64,000 nt of DNA from Corynebacterium vitaeruminis (GTDB taxonomy: Bacteria; Actinomycetota; Actinomycetes; Mycobacteriales; Mycobacteriaceae), in the NCBI RefSeq assembly GCF_001054325.1, contig NZ_JVVM01000022.1, positions 282,262 through 346,261 of the forward strand. Reading direction: 5' to 3'. Under the pieces are notes generated by a model that saw only the letters and a program-made list of their open reading frames with translations, made no database searches and was not told where the DNA came from. Positions 7,437 through 16,155 of the stretch are shown here, piece after piece. Each line of letters begins with the position of its first letter. Within the stretch, counting starts at the first letter, position 1. The translations under genes were made by a program, and so were the position numbers.

Positions 7437-9056
7437 ATGGCTGAACGTATCTACGGCATCGATCTGGGCACATCCAATAGCGCAATTTCCTACGTGGACT
7501 CACTGGGTGTTCCTGTCATTCAAGAAAACCTCGACGGTGACCTGTCGACACCAAGTGTGGTGTGGTTTGAATCGCAGGCCAATACCGTTGTCGGAAAGCT
7601 AGCGCGTGAAGAGAAGCTCTTCAGCCCCAATGACGTTGTCGAGCTGGTGAAGCGGAGCATCGGCACCGATAAGAAATGGAATTTCAGCGGGAAGGCGTAC
7701 ACCCCGGAGGAGATTTCCTCATTGATTTTGCGCTCGTTGGTTCCAGACGAAGCAGCTGACGACGAAATTTCGGCAGTTATTACTGTGCCGGCATATTTTG
7801 GTGCGAAGGAGCGCGAGGCAACTCGCAACGCAGGGCAGATTGCTAATTTCAATGTGTTGGAGCTGGTAGCAGAACCGGTTGCTGCGGCCCTCTACTACGA
7901 CTCCAAGCAGCCTCTAAAGGACAAGACCTTGCTGGTGTATGACCTCGGAGGCGGTACATTCGATGCCACGATTGTGCAGGGGATTGACAACACCTTCCGG
8001 GTTATTGCCACCGACGGTGATGCTCGACTGGGCGGTGCTGACTGGGATAAGGCGCTTGGTGAATTTATCCTGGATAAATTCATTGAGCAGACTGGTGACG
8101 AGGAGGCGGAAAACGATGAGACCTTCGTCGCTAAGTTGCATGAGCAGACGGTGAACTGTAAAGAGGCGCTGAGTAATGCGGAAAGCGCCACTGTGCGACT
8201 TGCCAGTGACTCCGGTTCCCGCGCCAAGATTGCCGTTACCCGCGAAGACTTGGAGCGTGTCACGGCGCCATTGCTCGAGCAGACGGAGATTCCTTTGACC
8301 CGTGTATTGGAGACGGCAAAGGAAAAGGAGCCGGGACTGACAATTGATGAGGTCATCCTGGTGGGTGGATCTTCGCGAATGACCGCCGTAACCAAACTGG
8401 TGGAGCGTCTGACGGGTAAGAAGCCACTGTTGGTTGAGCCTGATCTAGCCGTTGCTAAGGGTGCTGCCCTTGCTGCGATGATCAGCAAGCTCGGGGGAGT
8501 GGTTAATGCTGAGTCCAGCCCTGCTGTCCAACAGCAGTCAATTGCGCAGATTGCGGCTGAGACAGGGATTGACGCTGGGCAGCTAGCCGCGCTGTCGGAG
8601 AAGAAGGTGGCAAATGTATTGCCAAAGTCGATTGGCATTCGAGTTGTTGATCACCTGAACAACCCGTACATCGACTATCTGGTCAACCAGAATGACATGA
8701 TTCCGCTGTCTGAGCCGGTGGTCCGGGAGTATTCGACCGTAGCTGATGGCCAAGAGGAAGTAGATTTGACGCTGTACCAGCAGGCCAGCGACGTTCCATC
8801 CGAAGATGTCGCTCTCAATGACATCATTAGTGGTTCGGAATCTATGCTGACAGGAATCCCACCGTTACCCAAGGGCCAGCCAATTCAGGTTAAGTTCTTT
8901 GTAGCGGCAGACGGCATGATTACCGTGGAAGGTACTCACGTTCCATCGGGTCGCTCAATCGAGTCACACGTACGAATTGGTGTGATGAATGAGGAAGAGA
9001 TTTCGGCTGCTCGCACGACGATGATGAAGGTTTCTGTCAGCCAAGGAGATAACTGA
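7437..9056 (+). CDS. Hsp70-family ATPase, lid-less, not the housekeeping DnaK
   Basis: This 539-residue protein has a full Hsp70 nucleotide-binding domain. GIDLGTSNS is at residues 7-15, the phosphate-2 motif LVYDLGGGTFDATIV is near 166-180, and the adenosine motif ILVGGSSRM is near 307. A shortened substrate domain follows, with LTGIPPLPKGQPIQVKF corresponding to the conserved LTGIPPAPRG strand. The interdomain linker does not read VLLLDVTPLSLG; it is VANVLPKSIGIRV after an inserted Gln-rich helix. The alpha-helical lid of DnaK is absent. A strong RBS (AAGGAG) precedes ATG 7437. Its stop shares one base with the next ATG. Likely role: an ATP-dependent chaperone or scaffold dedicated to the surrounding membrane and kinase proteins (inference). 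Confidence 0.9.
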   Translation: MAERIYGIDLGTSNSAISYVDSLGVPVIQENLDGDLSTPSVVWFESQANTVVGKLAREEKLFSPNDVVELVKRSIGTDKKWNFSGKAYTPEEISSLILRSLVPDEAADDEISAVITVPAYFGAKEREATRNAGQIANFNVLELVAEPVAAALYYDSKQPLKDKTLLVYDLGGGTFDATIVQGIDNTFRVIATDGDARLGGADWDKALGEFILDKFIEQTGDEEAENDETFVAKLHEQTVNCKEALSNAESATVRLASDSGSRAKIAVTREDLERVTAPLLEQTEIPLTRVLETAKEKEPGLTIDEVILVGGSSRMTAVTKLVERLTGKKPLLVEPDLAVAKGAALAAMISKLGGVVNAESSPAVQQQSIAQIAAETGIDAGQLAALSEKKVANVLPKSIGIRVVDHLNNPYIDYLVNQNDMIPLSEPVVREYSTVADGQEEVDLTLYQQASDVPSEDVALNDIISGSESMLTGIPPLPKGQPIQVKFFVAADGMITVEGTHVPSGRSIESHVRIGVMNEEEISAARTTMMKVSVSQGDN

Positions 9057-9649
9057 TGACCGACGATCGCACTCTAATCCCGGGCGTCGATGACATTGAC
9101 AGCGGTGCAAATTCCGATACTGATGGTCGAAATCGGAAGATTCTGCTGTTCGTGCTCGCCATTCTGGTTGTCGTCATCCTGGCAATGGTGGTCTGGATCC
9201 TAAATTTCCGCTCTAACCAGCAGGATAACGCCGACGGGTTGTTTGAAACCACTGAAAGCACCGAAGTGGAAGTCTCGCCGTCCTACTATGTGGGCGATGA
9301 TCAGGAACCAACCTCGACCACAATCGCACCGCCTGCCGACGATCGGTTCGTAGACCCAGAGGTCTTAGCTTCGACCGTTGATCCGACGTGCCCGACGCTG
9401 CAGAGTGCCTGGTCAAATCAGGGCTCCGATATGGACTGTGAAGCATATTACGAGGTAGTGCGGGCGCTCAGTAAACAGCGGCAAGAGCAAGGAACACTGC
9501 CAAAGCAGACGACAATCGAGATTGAGTATGACGGTCAGCCACTGACGATGGAATGCCAAGAAGTTTCGCCTAATTATGATTGCCGCTCTGAGTCTGGGAT
9601 TCAGATTATGGTGGGTAATCTCGATGGGTCTGGGCAACGGAACCGATGA
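9056..9649 (+). CDS. Single-span membrane protein between the Hsp70-like and kinase genes
   Basis: This is a 197-residue protein. Its acidic cytoplasmic N-terminus (about 28 residues) contains DDRTLIPGVDD. One transmembrane helix covers about 29-50 and a Thr/Glu/Ser-rich linker covers about 60-100. The extracytoplasmic domain has four cysteines (PTCPTLQ, MDCEAYY, MECQEV, YDCRSE), suitable for two disulfides. I recognise no family. TGATG at 9054-9058 couples it to the Hsp70-like gene, and its stop overlaps the kinase ATG by 4 bases. The Thr in the N-terminus could be a kinase site for FHA recognition, which is speculation. Confidence 0.75.
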   Translation: MTDDRTLIPGVDDIDSGANSDTDGRNRKILLFVLAILVVVILAMVVWILNFRSNQQDNADGLFETTESTEVEVSPSYYVGDDQEPTSTTIAPPADDRFVDPEVLASTVDPTCPTLQSAWSNQGSDMDCEAYYEVVRALSKQRQEQGTLPKQTTIEIEYDGQPLTMECQEVSPNYDCRSESGIQIMVGNLDGSGQRNR

Positions 9650-11241
9650 CTGATCTTCCCCAGGTAGGCGATATTTTTGAGGGCTACGAGGTTGAAGCTC
9701 TCATCGGTGCCGGTAATATGGGGACGGTTTTTCGAGTACGGAATCCCAAGCTGGGCCGAAACGAAGCACTGAAAATCGTCCCACTGCCGGAAGAGGCCAG
9801 TGCCTCTAAGCGAATGGAGGCACTGTTCCAGAACGAGGTTTCTATCGCAGCCACTGTTCACGTTCCCAACGTTGTGACCGTGTTCGATGGCGGGCGAGCC
9901 GGGAACCTGCTCTGGTTCACCATGACTCTTATTAGCGGTAATTCGTTGGGCGCTGAGCTGGCCGAGTATCCTCCGCGCACTTTCGATAAGAGCGAGGTCA
10001 TGTCGATTGGTGTGGAGATTGCTACCGCGCTAGATCGGCTAGCAAAGCACGAACCAGCGGTGATTCATGGTGATGTAAAACCATCAAACATCGTCGTAGA
10101 GCGGGATTCGTCGGGGCTTGTGTTAAGTGCGACGCTTGTGGATTTCGGTGTATCAACCGCCACTGAAATCGACAGTGTTGGCGTGACCAATCGTGTTGCC
10201 GGCTCATTGCCCTACATGGCGCCAGAGATCTTCACTAAGGGTTGCATTAGTGCAGCTAGTGACGAGTATGCGTTTGCGTGCACGATATTCGAGCTGTTGC
10301 AGGGATATAAGGCATTTCCAGCTACTGACGCGGCCAGTGCGCGGCAATTGCACTGCGGTAAGCGACCGGTTACCAACCTCGGTGCGGTAGTTGATTCGGT
10401 CTTCGCCAAGGCGTTGGCGGTTGACGCCGATGAACGCTACGAATCCTGCAATGCGTTTATTAGCGATCTCATTGCTGCGCTAAATGGTGGTGCCGTCGAG
10501 GTTCGCAATCCGAAGAACCGGAAGAAAGCGCTTGCAGCGTTCTCTGTAGTGGCATGTCTAGGCCTTATTGGTGGCGGCATTGTTGTTGCCGAACGTAGCG
10601 GCATTGGAGATGGCGGTCTCTTTAGTGCCAAGCACTTGGCACAGCCAGTAGCTATCGGGGGTTCTGCGGAACCAATGCGACTTCGCGCTCCCGATTTGGC
10701 GAAGGGGCCTCGGATTCCGGTGGGTGACCGATGGACCCTTACGTCGTTAAGCGACGTCCCCATCGGCGAGAAGAGCTGGCAGGGGATTCAGCGGATGGGA
10801 ACATTCAACGGTGCTGCATATCACGCGACGCAGTTTGCTTCAGCAGATGAATTCTTGCTGCCATTTCGCCACGGCATTGATGAGAAGAAGCCGATTGCAG
10901 AGGCTGAAAATGACAAATGGCGTGGTGAAATTCTGGATGCCGTGAGCAAGAACCGGTCAGTGGCTGAACCAGCTGGCTCTGAAGTGGTGAAACTGCGAAT
11001 GGAGCCCGATGGTCGCCGGCTGGATGTCCTACAAACGTCAGGTTCATTTCAAGCTGTGAACAGCGAAGGTTCCGAGGCAGCACGACCGATTAATTACTGC
11101 TTGGTTCAACCGGCGGAAAGTTCTGCGCCATCCAGTCCCGAAGTGCTTCGTCCGGTATTTGTCGTTTTGACTGAAGGCGATCCTTGTCCTGCTGCCTATG
11201 ACACGGTGGCGGCGTGGGCAATGCAAACTACGACGAATTAA
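9646..11241 (+). CDS. Membrane serine/threonine protein kinase (PknB-like catalytic domain)
   Basis: This is a 531-residue kinase. It has a Gly loop GAGNMGTVF (residues 21-29), ATP lysine in ALK (K43), catalytic loop HGDVKPSNIV (141-150, Asp143), DFG (166-168) and APE (192-194). One transmembrane helix lies near 297-316, followed by an extracytoplasmic domain of about 215 residues. That domain has no PASTA repeat pattern and two cysteines near its end. The catalytic-loop Arg of HRD is replaced by Gly, which removes the usual contact with the activation-loop phosphate. Regulation by loop phosphorylation may therefore differ from PknB. ATGA overlap with the gene before shows coupling. It probably phosphorylates partners in this locus. 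Confidence 0.88.
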   Translation: MTDLPQVGDIFEGYEVEALIGAGNMGTVFRVRNPKLGRNEALKIVPLPEEASASKRMEALFQNEVSIAATVHVPNVVTVFDGGRAGNLLWFTMTLISGNSLGAELAEYPPRTFDKSEVMSIGVEIATALDRLAKHEPAVIHGDVKPSNIVVERDSSGLVLSATLVDFGVSTATEIDSVGVTNRVAGSLPYMAPEIFTKGCISAASDEYAFACTIFELLQGYKAFPATDAASARQLHCGKRPVTNLGAVVDSVFAKALAVDADERYESCNAFISDLIAALNGGAVEVRNPKNRKKALAAFSVVACLGLIGGGIVVAERSGIGDGGLFSAKHLAQPVAIGGSAEPMRLRAPDLAKGPRIPVGDRWTLTSLSDVPIGEKSWQGIQRMGTFNGAAYHATQFASADEFLLPFRHGIDEKKPIAEAENDKWRGEILDAVSKNRSVAEPAGSEVVKLRMEPDGRRLDVLQTSGSFQAVNSEGSEAARPINYCLVQPAESSAPSSPEVLRPVFVVLTEGDPCPAAYDTVAAWAMQTTTN

Positions 11242-12089
11242 GCGATAACGCCGAGAATATTTGTTATATTTCGGATAACTATCATGAATGCCAGTCACTT
11301 CAGCCGTCGTTGGGCGATTCCCCCCAGGAGCGTTGGGTAGGGTTCCTGATTCGCGGTTGGTGGCTGGTGGTGCGAGAGAAAGGCCTGGTCAACGTGACAT
11401 CGCTCCCGACACTTGTGGTTGATAATTTGTGTGGGGATGCGATTGTTGCCAATCCGAGTGAGGGATTGACCATCGGGCGTGACGCCGACCTCAAAGTGGG
11501 CGAAGATAATCGCTACATGCACCGCATAGCAATGTATGTGTATGCGGAATCCGGAATGTGGTTTTTGCTCAATAACTGCGAGCACGTGACTGCAATGGTG
11601 CACATTCCGGAGGTGTCGCGGTCATTCCGGCTGGCTCCGCAACAGCGTTTTGATTTGAGCTACCCGGAGTATTTCATCCGCTTTTCCGTTAAGGATGACC
11701 AGTACGAAATTCAGATTAAACAGGATATTGAGCACGCCGATGCAAAGGTCGTGCTGCCAACTGACGGGACTGAAACCATCTCGGTTGGGGAGCTGCCGGA
11801 GCGCCAGCGTGCTCTAATCGCCGCATACGCGGAGGATTATCTGCGCGGCCGAATCGACACCATTATGGTTTCATGCACCGATGCCGAGGCCGGCCGAAAG
11901 CTGGGAGGCAAGACCGCAAAGGCAGTCGAGCATTACCGCACCGCACTTTTTGAATCCGCTTTGAGCAAGGGGCTGGTCTCAAGCAAGGAGTGGCAACGGG
12001 TTAATCAAAAGAGCCGTCTGCAGCTGGTAGTTGTCGCTGCAATCGAAGCACGATTGGTCACTGCAGACGACTTGAAATTGCTGGCTTAA
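11214..12089 (+). CDS. FHA-like domain protein downstream of the kinase
   Basis: From GTG 11214 the product has 291 residues. Residues about 62-170 resemble a forkhead-associated fold, with TLVVDN, then LTIGRDADLKV, then YMHRIAMYV and MWFLLNN. The phosphothreonine-binding Arg (GR) and His are present, but the usual Ser three residues before the His is Tyr. The C-terminal 90 residues are helical and not assigned. Adjacency to a Ser/Thr kinase supports a phospho-reader role. The N-terminus is uncertain. GTG 11214 overlaps the kinase by 28 bases and encodes 60 residues with no clear fold; GTG 11394 would start right before the FHA-like strand and give 231 residues. Confidence 0.68.
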   Translation: MGNANYDELSDNAENICYISDNYHECQSLQPSLGDSPQERWVGFLIRGWWLVVREKGLVNVTSLPTLVVDNLCGDAIVANPSEGLTIGRDADLKVGEDNRYMHRIAMYVYAESGMWFLLNNCEHVTAMVHIPEVSRSFRLAPQQRFDLSYPEYFIRFSVKDDQYEIQIKQDIEHADAKVVLPTDGTETISVGELPERQRALIAAYAEDYLRGRIDTIMVSCTDAEAGRKLGGKTAKAVEHYRTALFESALSKGLVSSKEWQRVNQKSRLQLVVVAAIEARLVTADDLKLLA

Positions 12090-12280
12090 CGACGGTACTT
12101 GCGATAAGTCAATCCCTTAATTGGCGTGTTCACAGTGGTGGTTCGGCCGCCACGGGCATTCTTCGTCCACCGAACGGGCCCCATGCGATAGGAATACCCG
12201 AGGCCAGAACGCGATAGCGTAACCCGGGAGTTGCGGGTGGGGCGGAAGGTCTTTCGGAAGCTGAATAGTTTGAAAGCCAT
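12086..12280 (-). CDS. DUF4236-like small basic protein
   Basis: This 64-residue basic protein follows the DUF4236 pattern. An N-terminal FRKTF is followed by RVTLSRSGLGYSYRMG, an RGGRTTTVN strand and a C-terminal GLTYRKYRR. The function of DUF4236 is not established. A second member lies directly behind clpC at 15919. The gene converges on the FHA-like gene and shares 4 bases with its end. ATG 12280 has no strong ribosome site. Confidence 0.65.
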   Translation of the reverse strand: MAFKLFSFRKTFRPTRNSRVTLSRSGLGYSYRMGPVRWTKNARGGRTTTVNTPIKGLTYRKYRR

Positions 12281-12448
12281 TGATATGAGTCCATTCTCGG
12301 TGCGTCACAGACTGCCATGCGCTCTGGCCGTGCTGTTTTGGACAGCATCGCTATCTGACTGCATTGTGCCGGTGACATAAGCGGATAAATCGTGGTGCGT
12401 TTGATGGCACCACTGTCCAGATTTGGGCAGTCCAGCATGGTTTGGCTA

Positions 12449-12476
12449 GGGGAGAACTCCCCGGGGAGAACTCCCG
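12449..12476. promoter_or_regulatory. Two tandem GGGGAGAACTCCCC palindromes upstream of the secreted protein gene
   Basis: The 14-base palindromic unit is repeated head to tail (12449-12462 and 12463-12476, the last base differing). It ends 35 bases before ATG 12512, just upstream of where a -35 element would sit for the AT-rich box TTTAAT (12498-12503). The core is the same as the palindrome at 4274-4287. Tandem dyads in this place suggest a cooperative operator. Confidence 0.5.
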
Positions 12477-12511
12477 TTTCTTTTGTGTCCGAGAGTTTTT
12501 AATCTGAGATC

Positions 12512-12970
12512 ATGTTCACCAAGAAGATTTCCGCTGTAGCCGCCGCAATCACTGCCGCCGCTGCGCTTGCTATTGTCAATCCGTCCGTCGCCGATGCAGC
12601 TACGAACTACCCCAAGATCAACCGTGACTATGTCAGCTATTCCACAGACGGAGAAACCGTAGTCTGTGGTGGGTCGGTAAATCAGGACATGTTCCGCTGC
12701 CAGACCACAGCTAAGTGGGGTAACAAGAAGAACGCCCACAATCTGGTCACCTTTGATCTCGAGGATGCATCTGGAAGTTGGGAAGCCGGAATGAGCGGTG
12801 GAAATTGGGATGCCTCGCGCCCGCCATTCCGACTGAAGGAAGGGAAGAAGTACAGCTTCCACGGGATCGTGGTCCTGAATAAGAATGGCACCCTGTACTT
12901 CAGTTCTCCGTACCACGAGGTGCGCGGTGAAGTGACTCCGTATGAGTGGGAGATTATGGAGACTGACTGA
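12512..12970 (+). CDS. Small secreted protein of unknown function
   Basis: This 152-residue protein has a clear Sec signal peptide (MFTKKISAVAAAITAAAALA) with likely cleavage after ADA near residue 30. The mature domain of about 120 residues is beta-rich, with two cysteines (VVCGG and FRCQT) that could pair. I recognise no family. There is little ribosome-site signal. An AT-rich -10-like TTTAAT lies 8 bases upstream of ATG, compatible with leaderless or very short-leader mRNA. A perfect terminator follows. The tandem palindrome upstream links it to the kinase locus. Confidence 0.75.
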   Translation: MFTKKISAVAAAITAAAALAIVNPSVADAATNYPKINRDYVSYSTDGETVVCGGSVNQDMFRCQTTAKWGNKKNAHNLVTFDLEDASGSWEAGMSGGNWDASRPPFRLKEGKKYSFHGIVVLNKNGTLYFSSPYHEVRGEVTPYEWEIMETD

Positions 12971-13054
12971 TATCCCGTGCGAGTACTCCGAGTACTCCTT
13001 CTTGTCTGGCGTACGGCTTAACGCGCAGGAGTAATTCATTCCCACATTCGTTTC

Positions 13055-13084
13055 CTCCCGGTGGCATTGCCACCGGGAGCTTTT
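13055..13084 (+). terminator. Intrinsic terminator of the secreted protein gene
   Basis: CTCCCGGTGGC (13055-13065) pairs with GCCACCGGGAG (13069-13079) around an ATT loop, followed by CTTTT. It separates the secreted protein gene from the clpC promoter region. Confidence 0.8.
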
Positions 13085-13233
13085 GCTGCCGTACGAGCAG
13101 TGATACCTCTATTGACCAGCCTGTTCGCTACTGGCGTACGGCTATAGGGATTAATCTGCGTCGCGTCGCGTTTAAGCTAGGTGAAACAACCTTTATTGAA
13201 TTACGGCAAAAATAGACACTTGAAAGGGCAGTG

Positions 13234-15918
13234 ATGTTCGAGAGGTTTACGGACCGAGCACGTCGCGTTGTCGTCCTGGCACAGGATGAGGCACGCGAGC
13301 TCAATCACAATTACATCGGCACGGAGCACATCCTGCTCGGCCTGATTAGTGAAGGCGACGGTGTGGCTGCCAAGGCGCTGGAGTCCATGGGTATTTCCCT
13401 GGATGCTGTGCGTTCGGAGGTAGTCGACATTATTGGCCGTGGCTCCCAGCCGCCGAGCGGTCACGTGCCGTTTACCCCGCGTGCAAAGAAGGTGCTGGAA
13501 TACTCTCTGCGCGAGGCCTTGCAGCTGGGCCACAAGTACATCGGTACTGAGCACCTACTGCTCGGCCTGATTCGCGAGGGCGAGGGCGTTGCCGCTCAGG
13601 TTCTGGTTAAGCTCGGCGCTGACTTGCCGCGCGTACGCCAGCAGGTTATTCAGCTGCTCAGCGGCTTCCAGGGTGATGAATCCGACGGTTCTCCGGAGCA
13701 GCGTCCGGTCGGTGCCACCTCCGGTGCTCGTGTGCAGGAGGGCAACCACCAGTCCGGTTCGCTGGTGCTCGATCAGTTTGGTCGGAACCTGACCGTGGCT
13801 GCGCGCGAGGGCAAGCTGGATCCAGTCATCGGCCGCGAGAAGGAAATCGAGCGCATTATGCAGGTTCTTTCTCGTCGCACCAAGAACAACCCTGTGCTGA
13901 TCGGTGAGCCTGGTGTTGGTAAGACCGCCGTTGTGGAGGGGCTTGCACTGGACATTGTCAACGGCCGTGTGCCGGAGACGCTGAAGGATAAGCAGCTTTA
14001 CTCTCTCGACCTGGGCTCGCTGGTTGCGGGTTCCCGTTACCGCGGTGACTTCGAGGAGCGTCTGAAGAAGGTGCTCAAGGAGATTAACCAGCGCGGTGAC
14101 ATCATCCTGTTTATTGACGAGATTCACACGCTGGTTGGTGCCGGTGCCGCCGAGGGCGCAATTGATGCAGCCTCGATTCTGAAGCCGAAGCTGGCTCGCG
14201 GTGAGCTGCAGACCATCGGTGCTACCACTTTGGATGAGTACCGTAAGCACATCGAGAAGGACGCTGCTCTTGAGCGCCGTTTCCAGCCGGTGAACGTGCC
14301 GGAGCCAAGTGTGGATCTCACTATCGAGATTCTGCGTGGTGTCCGCGATAAGTACGAGGCTCACCACCGCGTGTCCATCTCGGACAAGGCTCTGGTTGCT
14401 GCCGCTACGCTCTCCGACCGCTACATCAACGACCGTTTCCTGCCGGATAAGGCCGTTGACCTGATTGACGAGGCCGGTGCTCGTATGCGCATTAAGCGTA
14501 TGACTGCCCCGGCTGACCTGCAGGAGATTGACTCCAAGATTGCTGATGTGCGTCGCCAGAAGGAGGCCGCCATCGACGAGCAGGACTTCGAGAAGGCAGC
14601 TGGTCTGCGCGACAAGGAGCGCAAGCTGGGCGAAGAACGCCGTGACCGCGAGAAGAAGTGGCGTGCGGGCGAGTCCGACACCATCGCTGAGATTGGTGAG
14701 GAGCAGATTGCGGAGGTCCTGGCTTCCTGGACTGGCATTCCGGTGTTCAAGCTCACCGAGGAAGAGTCCTCGCGTCTGCTGCGCATGGAGGATGAGCTGC
14801 ACAAGCGCATTATCGGTCAGGAAGAGGCCGTCAGTGCTGTCTCCCGCGCTATTCGTCGTACCCGCGCTGGTCTGAAGGATCCGAAGCGCCCGTCCGGTTC
14901 GTTCATCTTCGCCGGTCCGTCCGGTGTTGGTAAGACCGAGCTGTCGAAGGCCCTGGCCGAGTTCCTCTTTGGCGAGGAAGACGCACTCATTCAGATTGAT
15001 ATGGGTGAGTTCCACGATCGCTTCACCGCATCGCGTCTCTTTGGTGCTCCTCCCGGATACGTTGGCTACGAGGAGGGTGGCCAGCTCACCGAGAAGGTGC
15101 GCCGCAAGCCGTTCTCCGTCGTGCTTTTCGACGAGATTGAGAAGGCCCACAAGGAGATTTACAACACCTTGCTGCAGGTCCTGGAAGACGGTCGTCTGAC
15201 TGACTCGCAGGGGCGAGTGGTGGACTTCAAGAACACGGTCCTGATCTTCACGTCGAACCTGGGCACCAGCGACATTTCCAAGGCTGTTGGTATGGGCTTC
15301 TCGGGTGTCGGCGAGGCCGATGAAGATGGCAAGTACGAGCGGATGAAGGACAAGGTCCACGACGAGCTGAAGAAGCACTTCCGTCCGGAGTTCCTGAACC
15401 GTATTGACGAGATTGTGGTCTTCAAGCAGCTGAGCCAGGCCGAGATTGTCCAGATGGTCGACCTTATGCTGGCCCGCGTCAGCGACCAGCTCGGCGAGAA
15501 GCGCATCACTATGGAGATTTCCGACCGCGCCAAGAATCTGCTGGCCAAGCGCGGCTTCGATCCGGTGCTCGGTGCTCGTCCGCTGCGTCGTACCATCCAG
15601 CGTGAGATTGAGGATCAGCTTTCCGAGAAGATTCTCTACGGTGAGATTGGTCTCGGCGAGACGGTCTTCATCGATGTCGAGGGCTGGGATGGCGAGTCCA
15701 AGGATGTCGACAAGGCAAAGTTCACCTTCACCAACAAGGGCAAGGTCGGTAACGTTGATGCCGACGGCGGTGCTCTGGCTGAGTCCGAGGAAAACAAGGA
15801 TGTTCTCGGGAGTGCTGAAGGCACCCTGAGTGTTGAATCCGACGACATCGAGGGTGCCGCAGACCAGGCCGCTGCTGAGGCAGAGCCCGAATCTGATAAC
15901 TCCGAGGGAGAAAACTAA
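13234..15918 (+). CDS. clpC: ATP-dependent Clp protease ATP-binding subunit ClpC
   Basis: This 894-residue AAA+ unfoldase feeds substrates to ClpP. It has two Clp N repeats (residues 1-145) and a first AAA module with Walker [10 protein letters not shown] and Walker [10 protein letters not shown]. The UVR/middle region ([17 protein letters not shown]) comes next. The second AAA module has GPSGVGKTE and [11 protein letters not shown], with a ClpP-docking MGFSG loop. The C-terminal extension of about 75 residues is acidic. ATG 13234 is chosen over GTG 13231 because [13 protein letters not shown] is the conserved beginning and AAAGGG lies at normal distance. It is first in the conserved carD-clpC1-type block. 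Confidence 0.97.
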   Translation: MFERFTDRARRVVVLAQDEARELNHNYIGTEHILLGLISEGDGVAAKALESMGISLDAVRSEVVDIIGRGSQPPSGHVPFTPRAKKVLEYSLREALQLGHKYIGTEHLLLGLIREGEGVAAQVLVKLGADLPRVRQQVIQLLSGFQGDESDGSPEQRPVGATSGARVQEGNHQSGSLVLDQFGRNLTVAAREGKLDPVIGREKEIERIMQVLSRRTKNNPVLIGEPGVGKTAVVEGLALDIVNGRVPETLKDKQLYSLDLGSLVAGSRYRGDFEERLKKVLKEINQRGDIILFIDEIHTLVGAGAAEGAIDAASILKPKLARGELQTIGATTLDEYRKHIEKDAALERRFQPVNVPEPSVDLTIEILRGVRDKYEAHHRVSISDKALVAAATLSDRYINDRFLPDKAVDLIDEAGARMRIKRMTAPADLQEIDSKIADVRRQKEAAIDEQDFEKAAGLRDKERKLGEERRDREKKWRAGESDTIAEIGEEQIAEVLASWTGIPVFKLTEEESSRLLRMEDELHKRIIGQEEAVSAVSRAIRRTRAGLKDPKRPSGSFIFAGPSGVGKTELSKALAEFLFGEEDALIQIDMGEFHDRFTASRLFGAPPGYVGYEEGGQLTEKVRRKPFSVVLFDEIEKAHKEIYNTLLQVLEDGRLTDSQGRVVDFKNTVLIFTSNLGTSDISKAVGMGFSGVGEADEDGKYERMKDKVHDELKKHFRPEFLNRIDEIVVFKQLSQAEIVQMVDLMLARVSDQLGEKRITMEISDRAKNLLAKRGFDPVLGARPLRRTIQREIEDQLSEKILYGEIGLGETVFIDVEGWDGESKDVDKAKFTFTNKGKVGNVDADGGALAESEENKDVLGSAEGTLSVESDDIEGAADQAAAEAEPESDNSEGEN

Positions 15919-16095
15919 ATGGGACTCAACTACCGCAAGAAGCAGAACCTGGACAAGAACACGTGGCTGAACTACTCCGGCTCTGGCGTTTCCGGTTCTA
16001 AGCGCATTGGTCCGGTGACCTTTAACAGCCGTGGCGGTTACACCGTCCGACTGGGTAAGGGGTTGACCTTCCGCGGTCGTTGGAAGAAGAAGTAG
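15919..16095 (+). CDS. DUF4236-like small protein directly behind clpC
   Basis: This 58-residue basic protein (begins MGLNYRKKQNLDKN, ends GLTFRGRWKKK) has an ATG that follows the clpC TAA with no gap (TAAATG). The clpC tail GAGGGAG gives the ribosome site. The pattern NYSGSGVSGSKRIGPV, SRGGYTV and KGLTFR aligns with the DUF4236-like protein at 12086-12280. Function is unknown. The gapless arrangement implies co-expression with ClpC, perhaps as a substrate or modulator (inference). Confidence 0.7.
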   Translation: MGLNYRKKQNLDKNTWLNYSGSGVSGSKRIGPVTFNSRGGYTVRLGKGLTFRGRWKKK

Positions 16096-16155
16096 TTAGC
16101 TGCTGGTGGTTGGCGGTGAGCATTTCACCGTCAGCATTGCCAGTTCGTAAGTACG

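Noticed and set aside
13555..15378. 607-residue frame antisense to clpC
   Set aside because: It is a shadow frame of a highly codon-biased gene; the clpC protein is unambiguous.
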